This document shows, in pieces, positions 7,597 through 14,920 of a DNA stretch of 16,984 nucleotides (positions are counted from its first letter, which is position 1; the number at the start of each line of letters is the position of its first letter). This DNA comes from Flavobacterium psychrophilum. Its GTDB lineage: Bacteria > Bacteroidota > Bacteroidia > Flavobacteriales > Flavobacteriaceae. The notes below the pieces were generated by a model. That model was not told where the DNA came from and ran no database searches. It saw nothing but the letters and a program-made list of their open reading frames with translations. The position numbers and the translations under genes are program-made. Location: the NCBI GenBank assembly GCA_945869365.1, contig CAMBOW010000039.1, positions 1 through 16,984 on the forward strand, given 5' to 3'.

Positions 7597-8523
7597 TCAG
7601 CCAAAACTTTGTTTTTCAACCAAATAAGTGGTTAGGATTTTTTCGAAATCGGCGCCCACATTCACCGGCACGTATTTTATCTTGTTTTGCATGCAGGTTT
7701 CTGCCAGCCTTTTGAAGTAGGCCTGCAGCTTTTGTTCGTAGATTTCCTTGACATTATCGGCATAAATATTCACAAATTCGCCGGTTTCTACATCAATAAA
7801 TTTACGCGGCGCGTTGTCAAAATCAAATTGCAATTCGGTTTTTTCGTCAATGAGGTGAAATAAAACGACTTTATGCTTTTGGTGTTTGAGGTGTTGCAAG
7901 GCCGAAAACAAGGCCTTTTCGTCTTCCAATTGAAACATATCGGTAAACAAGACAATCATTGAACGGCGGTGAATTTTCTCGGCAATTTGGTGCAAATAGG
8001 CAATGGTGTTGGTGCTCTTGGCTGCTTTGGGCGCCTGCAACACATTTTCCAATTGTTGCAAAATCATGCGATGATGCCGATCACTGCCTTTTTCGGGGGC
8101 GTAGTATTCGTAGCGATCCGAAAATAAACTCAAGCCCACGGCATCGCGTTGCTTTTTGAGTAAATTCATGAGCACCGCCGAAGCCAAGACCGCAAACCCA
8201 ATTTTGCTGCTGTAAAACGGCTCATTGGCTTTCAATTTGGGGTAATGCATCGACGAAGAATTGTCAATGATCAAATGGCAGCGCATGTTCGTCTCTTCGT
8301 CAAAACGCTTGGTGTACAAACGATCGGTTTTGGCAAACAATTTCCAATCTAAATGCTTGGTGCTTTCGCCGGGATTATAGACTTTGTGCTCGGCAAACTC
8401 GGCCGAAAACCCGTGAAACGGACTTTTGTGCATGCCCGAAATAAAGCCTTCCACCACCTGATTGGCAAGCAATTCCAAGTGATCAAAACGGGCAATTTGC
8501 GACTGCTGTTGCGAGAGATTCAT
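7597..8523 (-). CDS. DUF58 domain protein with VWA-like fold
   Basis: 308 residues. The DUF58 signature is clear: KVYNPGESTKHLDWKLFAKT (residues 47-66, the family's Y.PG(D/E)..R.IDW...A+T), then DRLYTKRFDEETN. A VWA-like metal site follows: DNSSS (87-91, the DxSxS MIDAS motif) and FTD (193-195). The product should be a soluble cytoplasmic protein with no membrane segment, unlike BatA/BatB. The start at 8523 (MNLSQQQSQ) was chosen because an upstream ATG at 8550 adds residues unlike the family and abuts the thioredoxin terminator. DUF58 proteins usually sit beside a MoxR AAA+ ATPase and Bat proteins; here neither is adjacent, the neighbours being tRNA-Asp and trxA. The exact function is not known; a role with MoxR-type chaperones or in envelope stress is inferred from relatives. 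Confidence 0.85.
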   Translation of the reverse strand: MNLSQQQSQIARFDHLELLANQVVEGFISGMHKSPFHGFSAEFAEHKVYNPGESTKHLDWKLFAKTDRLYTKRFDEETNMRCHLIIDNSSSMHYPKLKANEPFYSSKIGFAVLASAVLMNLLKKQRDAVGLSLFSDRYEYYAPEKGSDRHHRMILQQLENVLQAPKAAKSTNTIAYLHQIAEKIHRRSMIVLFTDMFQLEDEKALFSALQHLKHQKHKVVLFHLIDEKTELQFDFDNAPRKFIDVETGEFVNIYADNVKEIYEQKLQAYFKRLAETCMQNKIKYVPVNVGADFEKILTTYLVEKQSFG

Positions 8524-8528
8524 GGGCG

Positions 8529-8536
8529 TAAATATA
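8529..8536 (-). promoter_or_regulatory. Possible -7 element for the DUF58 gene
   Basis: The minus strand reads TATATTTA (8536-8529), one base off TAnnTTTG, only 5 bases before the ATG at 8523. A T-rich stretch sits at the -33 distance. Because the trxA terminator ends at 8551, an initiation signal for the DUF58 gene must fit in this 27-base gap or within the terminator. If this element is used, the mRNA is nearly leaderless. Confidence 0.3.
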
Positions 8537-8550
8537 GGAAGAACTCGCAC

Positions 8551-8581
8551 AAAAAAAAGGCCTAACTTGCGTTAAACCTTT
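8551..8581 (-). terminator. Intrinsic terminator of trxA
   Basis: On the minus strand AAAGGTTTAAC, loop GCAA, GTTAGGCCTTT forms an 11-bp stem (two G-T pairs) closed by a GNRA-type tetraloop and followed by eight T's (complement of 8551-8558). It lies 24 bases after the thioredoxin stop codon. Confidence 0.88.
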
Positions 8582-8605
8582 TGTTTATTTTAGGAGATTT
8601 TGTGC

Positions 8606-8923
8606 TTACAATAAAGCGTCCAAACTGTCGGCGTAGGTTTGCTTAGGAGCAACACCCACCTGACGACCCACTACTTCTCCTTTGTGAAACACCAATACCG
8701 TTGGAATGTTGCGCACGCCATATTTGGCTGCAAACTCCTGATTGGCATCTACGTCTACTTTTCCAATTACGGCTTTGCCCGCATATTCTTCACTTATTTC
8801 ATCAATGATGGGACCCACCATTCTGCACGGACCGCACCAAGCTGCCCAAAAATCAACCAATACCGGTTGCTCTGATTTCAATACCACTTCGTCAAAAGTA
8901 GCATCGGTTATTGCTAATGCCAT
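8606..8923 (-). CDS. trxA: Thioredoxin
   Basis: 105 residues, the normal length for a single-domain cytoplasmic thioredoxin. The active site is WCGPC with Cys30 and Cys33 in FWAAWCGPCRMVGP; Asp24 in VLVDF is the buried acid, and Pro74 in RNIPT is the cis-proline opposite the active site. It has no signal peptide, so it is a cytoplasmic disulfide reductase supplied by thioredoxin reductase; substrates would include ribonucleotide reductase and peroxiredoxins. It lies 118 bases downstream of dnaE on the same strand, with no clear hairpin between them. Partial read-through is possible, but a -7-like element upstream and a strong terminator after it point to separate expression. Confidence 0.97.
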   Translation of the reverse strand: MALAITDATFDEVVLKSEQPVLVDFWAAWCGPCRMVGPIIDEISEEYAGKAVIGKVDVDANQEFAAKYGVRNIPTVLVFHKGEVVGRQVGVAPKQTYADSLDALL

Positions 8924-8949
8924 GTTGTATTTTTTTAATAATTACCGAG

Positions 8950-8957
8950 CAAAGCTA
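8950..8957 (-). promoter_or_regulatory. Candidate -7 element of trxA
   Basis: The minus strand reads TAGCTTTG (8957-8950), a full match to TAnnTTTG, 26 bases before the trxA ATG. No TTG is seen at the usual 17-23 base spacing, so the -33 half is weak or missing. Confidence 0.4.
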
Positions 8958-9041
8958 CCGAAAAAATTTCAACCATCGGTACATCCAAATTAGTTTTCAC
9001 TATGTGGGTATTGGCTCGTGTTATTTTTTAGTCAAACTCGT

Positions 9042-12000
9042 TTAATTCAACTTAAAATTCAATTGCAAGCGTTCCAATTCGTTGAGCAAATCGGCGTTAA
9101 TGGCCACTTTGAGTTTGCGGCTCGGCATCGACACGCGCGTGATGATTTTGGTTTCTTCTACCTCGGTAGGCAGCAACACTTCTTCCTCGTCCTCTGAAGC
9201 GAGTTCGGCATCTACCAAATCCTCGGCACCTTCTTCGGTCAAAGCAATAGCCACTACTTCTGGTTCTATGATGCGTTTCAGGTGTTCGAGTTCCATCACC
9301 TCAAAACTCACGGTTTGCTCGCCTTTGTGCGTTTGAAACAAGTGGGATAAATCGGTTACCAATTGGGTAGATAGGTCGGCAATGTTGAGGTGCAAAACCA
9401 ATTTTTTGGCAAAACTCGGCAACACATCTTGCAAATACTGCAGGGAAGTAAACTGAATTCTTGGGTCGGTTTTTTTGCCGGTTTCTTTATCGGGCCAACC
9501 TTCTTTGACCAATAATTTGAGGAAGGTGAAATTATTTTGAATTAAAAAATGCTTGAATTTCAGGTACTCTTCATTAAAAATGCGGAACTCAAAACTCTCG
9601 TCATAGCCTTCCAACACAAAGGTTGCCCAGCCTTTTCCGTTTTTGGTTACCCGGTGTTGCACCTGGGTAATGATTCCACCAAACGAAAGGTTTTTGTTGA
9701 CATTGGCCTCCAAATTTTTGAGCGCTTCGAGCTTGGCGTTGCAAAAATAACGCAGTTCGTATTTGTAATCGTCGAGCGGATGACCGGAGATGTAAATGCC
9801 CACCACTTCTTTTTCTTTGGCCAGTTTTTCCATGGTATTCCAATCTTCACAAGGCGGCACAACCGGTTCGGGAATTTGCACATCGCTGGCCTCGCCAAAC
9901 AAACTCACCTGCGACGAATTTTCGTTTTCCTGAAACTTATTCCCGTAGCGAATGGCCTTCTCCAAAAAGGAAATTCCGTCGCCTTCGTCGTGAAAATACT
10001 GTGCACGGGTAGTACCAATAAACGACTCAAAACCGCCAGCCAAGGCCAAGTTTTCGAAGGCTTTTTTATTGGCAGCCCGCAAATCAATGCGTTTGGCCAA
10101 GTCAAAAATAGAGCGGTATTTTCCGTCTTTTCGGTGCTCGACAATGGTTTGTACTGCACCAGAGCCCACACCTTTGATGGCGCCCATTCCAAAACGAACG
10201 GCATAATTTTGGTTTACGGTAAACTTATAAAACGACTCGTTTACATCGGGGCCCAATACGGCCAAGCCCATGCGTTTACACTCTTCCATAAAAAAGGAAA
10301 CTTGCTTGATGTCGTTCATGTTGTTTGAAAGCACTGCCGCCATGTATTCGGCCGGATAATTGGCTTTTAAATAGGCCGTTTGATAAGCAATCCAAGCATA
10401 ACAAGTGGAGTGCGATTTATTGAAGGCATACTCGGCAAAGGCTTCCCAGTCTTTCCAAATTTTCTCCAATTTGTCTTCGGGATGTCCTTTGGCCGCGGCT
10501 TGACTGATGAACTTGGGTTTCATTTTATCGAGTACGTCGCGTTGTTTTTTTCCCATGGCTTTACGCAAGACGTCGGCGTCACCTTTAGAGAAATCGGCTA
10601 ATTTTTGGGAAAGTAACATCACCTGTTCTTGGTATACCGTAATGCCATACGTGTCTTTGAGTAATTCTTCGCAGGCGTCCAAATCGTATTCGATGGGTTC
10701 CTCGCCATTTTTTCGTTTGATGAAACTTGGAATATACGCAATCGGTCCCGGGCGATACAAGGCGTTCATGGCAATCAAATCGTCAAAAACCGTAGGCTTG
10801 AGTTCCTTCATGTATTTTTGCATCCCGGGACTCTCGTACTGAAAAATCCCCACCGTTTCTCCGCGCTGAAACAATTCGTAGGTTTTAAGGTCGTCAATCG
10901 GAAACGCATCGGGATCTAAATCGATATCAGATCGGTACTTCACCAATTTGACGGTATCTTTTATTAAGGTTAGGGTCTTCAGCCCCAAGAAGTCCATTTT
11001 GAGCAAGCCTGCACTTTCTACCACCGAGTTGTCAAATTGGGTCACATATAAATCGGAATCTTTGGCCGTGGCCACGGGCACAAAGTTGGTGATGTCGTCG
11101 GGGGTAATAATCACCCCACAGGCGTGAATTCCGGTGTTGCGCAAATTTCCCTCGAGCAATTGGGCTTGTTGCAAGGTCTCGGATCCTAAATCATGCGCCG
11201 CTGCCAGGGCTTTTAATTCTTTTACTTTTTCAAAATCTTCTGGGCGTAAAGCCGCTTTGAGTTTGGCATCGTCGAGCGAAAAGATTTTGGCCAAATTGAT
11301 GTTGTTGGGAATCAGTTTGGCAATTTTATCGGCTTCAAACAAAGGCAAATCCAATACCCGTGCGGTATCGCGTATCGCCGATTTGGCCGCCATGGTGCCG
11401 TAGGTGATGATTTGCGCCACCTGCTTGGATCCGTATTTGTTGATCACATAATCCATGACGCTGCTGCGGCCTTCGTCATCAAAGTCAATATCAATATCGG
11501 GTAAGGAAACTCGATCGGGGTTCAAGAATCGCTCAAAAAGCAAATTGTATTTGAGCGGATCAATGTTGGTAATGCCTAAACAATAGGCCACCACTGATCC
11601 GGCCGCCGATCCCCGGCCCGGCCCTACCGAAACGCCCATAGCGCGAGCAGCCGCTATGAAATCTTGCACAATCAAAAAGTAACCCGGATAGCCCGAATTC
11701 TCAATGGTGAGCAACTCAAAATCAATGCGCTCTTGAATTTCGGGTGTAATTTCGGCATAGCGCCGTGCTGCTCCTTTTGAGGTGAGTTCTTTTAAGTAGC
11801 TGTTTTCGCCGCGTTTGCCGCCATCGGCTGCATCTTCTGGTACTAGAAAATCAGTAGGAATTTCAAACTTGGGCAAGAGTACCTCGCGCGCCAAATTGTA
11901 GATTTCGACTTTATCAATAAGCGCTTGTATGTTGGTAATCGCCTGCGGAATATCTTGAAACAATTGCTTCATTTCCTGCGCCGATTTAAAATAATATTCT

Positions 12001-13562
12001 TGATTGGTTAAACCAAAGCGATACCCACGGCCACGGCCTACAGGGGTGCTTTGTTTTTCGCCGTCGCGCACGCAAAGCAAAATGTCGTGGGCATTGGCAT
12101 CTGCTTTATTGAGGTAAAAAGTATTGTTGGTGGCCAAAACCGGAATGTCGTGTTTTTGTGACAAGGCCAATAATCCTTGGTTCACGCGGTTTTCGTCTTC
12201 TTGGTTGTGGCGCATGAGCTCCAAATAAAAATCGTCGCCAAATTGTTGTTTCCACCACAAGAGCGCTTCTTCAGCTTGGTTTTCGCCTAGATTCAACAAT
12301 TTATTGGGCACCTCGCCATATAAATTTCCCGAGAGCACCATCAGATCTTCTTTGTATTGCGCGATACATTTTTTATCGATGCGGGGCACATAGTAAAATC
12401 CGTCTGTGTAGGCAATGGAGGACAACTTGGCCAAATTGTGATAGCCGTTTTTGTTTTTGGCAAGAAAGACCACTTGGTAGCCGTTGTCTTTTCTGGATTT
12501 ATCCAAATGATCTTCGCAGACAAAAAATTCACAGCCCACAATGGGTTTGATGGGCACGTGATTGGGCTCCTCTCCTTTTTCAAGGGCGGCCGCGTTTTTA
12601 CTATCCACCGATTTGTTGTGGTTCAGGATGTCTCGCACAAAATGAAAGGCGCCCATCAAATTGGCATGATCGGTCAAGGCTACGGCAGGCATGCGTTGGG
12701 CAGCCGTCTCAGCCACCAAGCTCGGCACACTGATGGTGGATTGCAAAACTGAAAATTGGGTATGGTTGTGCAAATGCGCAAAGGTTGCGCCCTGCAACAC
12801 CTCCATATTACTGGACACCTCCTGCTTAGAAAGCGAAGGCACATGGGCATCGCCCTGTTTCTGACGCAAACGGGCAGAAGCTTCTTTTAGGTTGGTATGT
12901 TGCAAGCCCAATAAAGCAATCGGGCGTGGATTTTTGTGTTGAAATTCCTGAAAATAGCTGCCTTCTACGCGCAATTCTTGCGGAGTAAATACCTCTAAAC
13001 GAATGAGTTCTAAAAAACAGCGGCTGGTGGCCTCTACATCGGCGGTCGCATTGTGGGCCTCTGCAAAGGGCGCTTGGAATAAAAAGGAATGCAGTTCGGT
13101 GAGGGTGGGCAATTTAAATTTTCCGCCACGACCACCAGGCAATTGCAATAAGGAAGCGGTTATTTCTGTACAGGTATCCAAGATAGGCTTGCCTGCTAAA
13201 GGATTTTCCAGGTGCATGCGGAAAAACTCGCAGCCCATGATGTTCAAATCAAAGCCTACATTTTGACCAACAACAAACTGTGTTTTTTGTAAGACGGCTT
13301 GAAATTCGGACAAGACTTCGGCCAACGAAACGCCTTCGGCTTGGGCCAACTCGGTTGAGATGCCGTGTATATTTTCAGCTTCATAGGGAATATTATAACC
13401 TTCGGGCTGCACCAAAAAATCGCGGTGTTCCAAAATGCCCCCCATGTCGTCGTGTAATTGCCAGGCAATTTGCACACAGCGTGGCCAATTGTTGGTGTCA
13501 GACAAGGGCGCATCCCATCGTTTGGGTAAACCGGTAGTTTCGGTGTCAAAAATTAAATACAT
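9042..13562 (-). CDS. dnaE: DNA polymerase III alpha subunit with fused N-terminal DEDDh exonuclease
   Basis: 1506 residues, about 350 longer than E. coli DnaE (1160). Residues 1 to about 190 form a DnaQ/epsilon-like 3'-5' exonuclease with the full DEDDh set: D6 and E8 (FDTET), D105 (VGFDLN), H170 and D175 (EAHNATADVEAT). A linker leads to the PHP domain (about 258-500: HLHNHTQFS, LTDHANL, GCEFF). The polymerase core has GPGRGSAAGS (648-657), PDIDIDF (688-694) and KMDFLGLKT (855-863), so catalytic D691, D693 and D857 are present. Then come a helix-hairpin-helix (KGVGSGAVQTIVEHR, 1130-1144), a likely beta-clamp motif QVSLF (1218-1222), an OB-fold (about 1293-1332), and an acidic C-terminal stretch (1443-1472). 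It is the replicative polymerase; proofreading is probably supplied in cis. Several PHP metal ligands are replaced. No neighbouring replication genes are seen; trxA follows. Confidence 0.97.
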   Translation of the reverse strand: MYLIFDTETTGLPKRWDAPLSDTNNWPRCVQIAWQLHDDMGGILEHRDFLVQPEGYNIPYEAENIHGISTELAQAEGVSLAEVLSEFQAVLQKTQFVVGQNVGFDLNIMGCEFFRMHLENPLAGKPILDTCTEITASLLQLPGGRGGKFKLPTLTELHSFLFQAPFAEAHNATADVEATSRCFLELIRLEVFTPQELRVEGSYFQEFQHKNPRPIALLGLQHTNLKEASARLRQKQGDAHVPSLSKQEVSSNMEVLQGATFAHLHNHTQFSVLQSTISVPSLVAETAAQRMPAVALTDHANLMGAFHFVRDILNHNKSVDSKNAAALEKGEEPNHVPIKPIVGCEFFVCEDHLDKSRKDNGYQVVFLAKNKNGYHNLAKLSSIAYTDGFYYVPRIDKKCIAQYKEDLMVLSGNLYGEVPNKLLNLGENQAEEALLWWKQQFGDDFYLELMRHNQEDENRVNQGLLALSQKHDIPVLATNNTFYLNKADANAHDILLCVRDGEKQSTPVGRGRGYRFGLTNQEYYFKSAQEMKQLFQDIPQAITNIQALIDKVEIYNLAREVLLPKFEIPTDFLVPEDAADGGKRGENSYLKELTSKGAARRYAEITPEIQERIDFELLTIENSGYPGYFLIVQDFIAAARAMGVSVGPGRGSAAGSVVAYCLGITNIDPLKYNLLFERFLNPDRVSLPDIDIDFDDEGRSSVMDYVINKYGSKQVAQIITYGTMAAKSAIRDTARVLDLPLFEADKIAKLIPNNINLAKIFSLDDAKLKAALRPEDFEKVKELKALAAAHDLGSETLQQAQLLEGNLRNTGIHACGVIITPDDITNFVPVATAKDSDLYVTQFDNSVVESAGLLKMDFLGLKTLTLIKDTVKLVKYRSDIDLDPDAFPIDDLKTYELFQRGETVGIFQYESPGMQKYMKELKPTVFDDLIAMNALYRPGPIAYIPSFIKRKNGEEPIEYDLDACEELLKDTYGITVYQEQVMLLSQKLADFSKGDADVLRKAMGKKQRDVLDKMKPKFISQAAAKGHPEDKLEKIWKDWEAFAEYAFNKSHSTCYAWIAYQTAYLKANYPAEYMAAVLSNNMNDIKQVSFFMEECKRMGLAVLGPDVNESFYKFTVNQNYAVRFGMGAIKGVGSGAVQTIVEHRKDGKYRSIFDLAKRIDLRAANKKAFENLALAGGFESFIGTTRAQYFHDEGDGISFLEKAIRYGNKFQENENSSQVSLFGEASDVQIPEPVVPPCEDWNTMEKLAKEKEVVGIYISGHPLDDYKYELRYFCNAKLEALKNLEANVNKNLSFGGIITQVQHRVTKNGKGWATFVLEGYDESFEFRIFNEEYLKFKHFLIQNNFTFLKLLVKEGWPDKETGKKTDPRIQFTSLQYLQDVLPSFAKKLVLHLNIADLSTQLVTDLSHLFQTHKGEQTVSFEVMELEHLKRIIEPEVVAIALTEEGAEDLVDAELASEDEEEVLLPTEVEETKIITRVSMPSRKLKVAINADLLNELERLQLNFKLN

Positions 13563-13610
13563 AACTGAATTTGAAGTCCAATGAAGCGTTTGCTTCTTTT
13601 ATAGGAGTTC

Positions 13611-13618
13611 CAAATTTA
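13611..13618 (-). promoter_or_regulatory. Candidate -7 element of dnaE
   Basis: The minus strand reads TAAATTTG (13618-13611), a full match to TAnnTTTG, 48 bases before the dnaE ATG. No clear TTG is found at the -33 distance. The leader would contain a small hairpin (GAAGC, 4-base loop, GCTTC, 13583-13596). Confidence 0.4.
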
Positions 13619-13655
13619 ATTTTTTTTGAGCAGCTATTCGCGGGAAGTTATCAAC

Positions 13656-13699
13656 AAAAAACCATTCTTAAAACTGACTATTCAGCTTTAAGAATGGTT
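13656..13699 (-). terminator. Intrinsic terminator of the RRM protein gene
   Basis: A 13-bp perfect inverted repeat, AACCATTCTTAAA (13660-13672) and TTTAAGAATGGTT (13687-13699), with a 14-base loop. On the minus strand it is followed by a run of T's (complement of 13656-13661). It lies about 50 bases past the RRM gene stop and separates it from dnaE. Confidence 0.85.
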
Positions 13700-13749
13700 A
13701 AATTTAAAAAATTATAAAGAAAATCTACTGCTAGATTTTATCCTTCTAA

Positions 13750-14085
13750 TTAATACCCACCTCGGCTTCCACCGCGATTGTTTCCTCCGTAACCACCTCT
13801 AGAGTCAGCTCTATTGTTGTCAAAAGAACGACGTTCGCCTTCTGGTTTTGGCTCTGATTTGTTTACTACAATGGCACGACCTTGAACGGTAGCTCCATTT
13901 AATTCGTCGATCGCTTTTTGCGCTTCGTCGTCATTTGGCATTTCTACAAAACCAAATCCTTTGCTTCTTCCGGTAAATTTATCCGAAATAATTTTTACAG
14001 AATCAACTGCACCGTAAGCCTCAAAAGACTCTCTTAAATCTGCTTCCTCAATACTGAATGGAAGACTTCCAACAAAAATGTTCAT
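13750..14085 (-). CDS. Single-RRM RNA-binding protein with Gly/Arg-rich tail
   Basis: 111 residues. One RNA recognition motif fills residues 1 to about 76. RNP2 is IFVGSL (3-8) and RNP1 is KGFGFVEM (42-49), with the aromatic residues used to stack on RNA bases present at F4, F44 and F46. The tail (about 77-111) is charged and then rich in Gly, Arg, Asn and Tyr, with repeats such as RGGYGGNNRGG and SRGGY. The layout matches small bacterial RRM proteins of Bacteroidota and cyanobacteria, whose glycine-rich tails support RNA binding; some cyanobacterial ones respond to cold. It probably binds single-stranded RNA in the cytoplasm, but its targets are unknown. A -7-like promoter element lies upstream and a terminator downstream, so it is a single-gene unit. 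Confidence 0.93.
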   Translation of the reverse strand: MNIFVGSLPFSIEEADLRESFEAYGAVDSVKIISDKFTGRSKGFGFVEMPNDDEAQKAIDELNGATVQGRAIVVNKSEPKPEGERRSFDNNRADSRGGYGGNNRGGSRGGY

Positions 14086-14110
14086 ATGTACTTATTTATA
14101 ATAATTGGAG

Positions 14111-14118
14111 CAAATATA
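14111..14118 (-). promoter_or_regulatory. Candidate -7 element of the RRM protein gene
   Basis: The minus strand reads TATATTTG (14118-14111), a full match to TAnnTTTG followed by C as in the tRNA-Asp promoter, 25 bases before the ATG. A clear -33 TTG is not found. Confidence 0.45.
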
Positions 14119-14167
14119 GGGGTATATAATTGTAAAGCACTATAAATCAAGTTAAATTAGCAATAAT

Positions 14168-14194
14168 AAAAAAACCGCCTTAAAAAAAGCGGTT
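14168..14194 (-). terminator. Intrinsic terminator of the small lipoprotein gene
   Basis: Inverted repeat AACCGC (14173-14178) / GCGGTT (14189-14194) with a 10-base A/T-rich loop. On the minus strand it is followed by a T run (complement of 14168-14174). It lies about 26 bases after the lipoprotein stop. Confidence 0.78.
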
Positions 14195-14220
14195 GATTAA
14201 TATAGAATGTCAGGGCTGTT

Positions 14221-14724
14221 TTACAGGCCGTCAATAATTTTAACTTTGTAAAAATAACCGCCTTGTACGTTTACATTTACGGGCTCTTCTGATGTAGCGC
14301 TAGTGTTTACAGCATTAAAGCGAAAATTTCCTGAAACATATTCTCCGTCGTATTCGGTAATTTCTATCTCTCCATTGCCTACACCAATCGCCGTTGTGTA
14401 ATTGGTTTCTACTGTGTTTGTGAGATAAGAATAAGAGGCTGTACGAGTAAGTGTAGTGCCAAAAGTATGTCGCACATAGGTGTTGGGGAAGTTTGGATCA
14501 ATTAAGGTAGTTGGTTTTGGAACCGTTAACGACATTGATTCGTCTAATTTAAATCCTTCGATAGTGAATTTACCATCTGCATAAAAAGTAGCAATCGCAT
14601 CTCCGCCTTTCCAGGCTTCGTTGTCTTTCACGCATTGAAAAACAGATTTATCATTAAACTGCACGTCTTCAACACAAGATTGTAATGCGAAGGCAATCAA
14701 AACAAGAGCAAGTAATTTTTTCAT
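14221..14724 (-). CDS. Small lipoprotein, DUF6252-like
   Basis: 167 residues from the ATG at 14724. An upstream in-frame ATG at 14745 would add MFFKILE before the signal and is disfavoured. The lipoprotein signal is MKKLLALVLIAFALQSCVED with lipobox LQSC, Cys17. The mature part is mostly beta-strand-like: WKGGDAIATFYADGKFTIEG near residues 38-57, then GEIEITEYDGEYVSGNFRFN (117-136), and a closing VNVQGGYFYKVKI. The 'W.a..A.a', 'I.I..(Y)...sG.F.F.A' and 'v..G.F..v' pattern is that of DUF6252-type lipoproteins common in Flavobacteriia, whose function is unknown. It probably sits on the periplasmic side of a membrane. It is divergent from rpsP; a possible -7 element TATTTTTG lies on the minus strand at 14750-14743. 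The family assignment is from memory of the pattern. Confidence 0.75.
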   Translation of the reverse strand: MKKLLALVLIAFALQSCVEDVQFNDKSVFQCVKDNEAWKGGDAIATFYADGKFTIEGFKLDESMSLTVPKPTTLIDPNFPNTYVRHTFGTTLTRTASYSYLTNTVETNYTTAIGVGNGEIEITEYDGEYVSGNFRFNAVNTSATSEEPVNVNVQGGYFYKVKIIDGL

Positions 14725-14780
14725 TTCTAAAATTTTAAAAAACAAAAATAACTTTTTAAACCAAATTGACTCTATATATT

Positions 14781-14807
14781 AAAAAAAAAATCGTCGGAGG
14801 AAGACGA
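14781..14807 (-). other. Orphan terminator-like hairpin in the divergent gap
   Basis: Minus-strand TCGTC, 7-base loop, GACGA (14807-14791) followed by ten T's (complement of 14781-14790). It looks like a short intrinsic terminator but no minus-strand gene ends here; it lies between the rpsP promoter and the lipoprotein gene. Confidence 0.4.
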
Positions 14808-14840
14808 AAATAATCGGCTTAAATATTATTCTAAAGGGGA

Positions 14841-14871
14841 TTAGCATTTTTGAATATTAATTGTATATTTG
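14841..14871 (+). promoter_or_regulatory. Promoter of the rpsP-rimM unit
   Basis: TTAG (14841-14844), a 19-base spacer, then TATATTTG (14864-14871), a full -7 match followed by CGCCC. Transcription would start near 14876, leaving a leader of about 45 bases that contains the GAGGT/ACCTC hairpin. Confidence 0.6.
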
Positions 14872-14886
14872 CGCCCTTAATTAACC

Positions 14887-14901
14887 GAGGTCGAGCACCT
14901 C
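14887..14901 (+). promoter_or_regulatory. Leader hairpin upstream of rpsP
   Basis: GAGGT (14887-14891), a 5-base loop CGAGC, then ACCTC (14897-14901), 19 bases before the rpsP ATG. No T run follows, so it is not a terminator. Its position in the mRNA leader of a ribosomal protein makes an autoregulatory or stability role possible, but this is inference. Confidence 0.4.
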
Positions 14902-14920
14902 AAAATTTAATCACACGATT

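Noticed and set aside
9549..10328. Long plus-strand open frame of 259 codons opposite dnaE
   Set aside because: It lies entirely inside the well-supported dnaE coding strand; its translation has no family features and is explained by codon bias of dnaE on the other strand.
12357..12752. Plus-strand open frame of 131 codons opposite dnaE
   Set aside because: Shadow of the PHP region of dnaE; no independent promoter or family feature.
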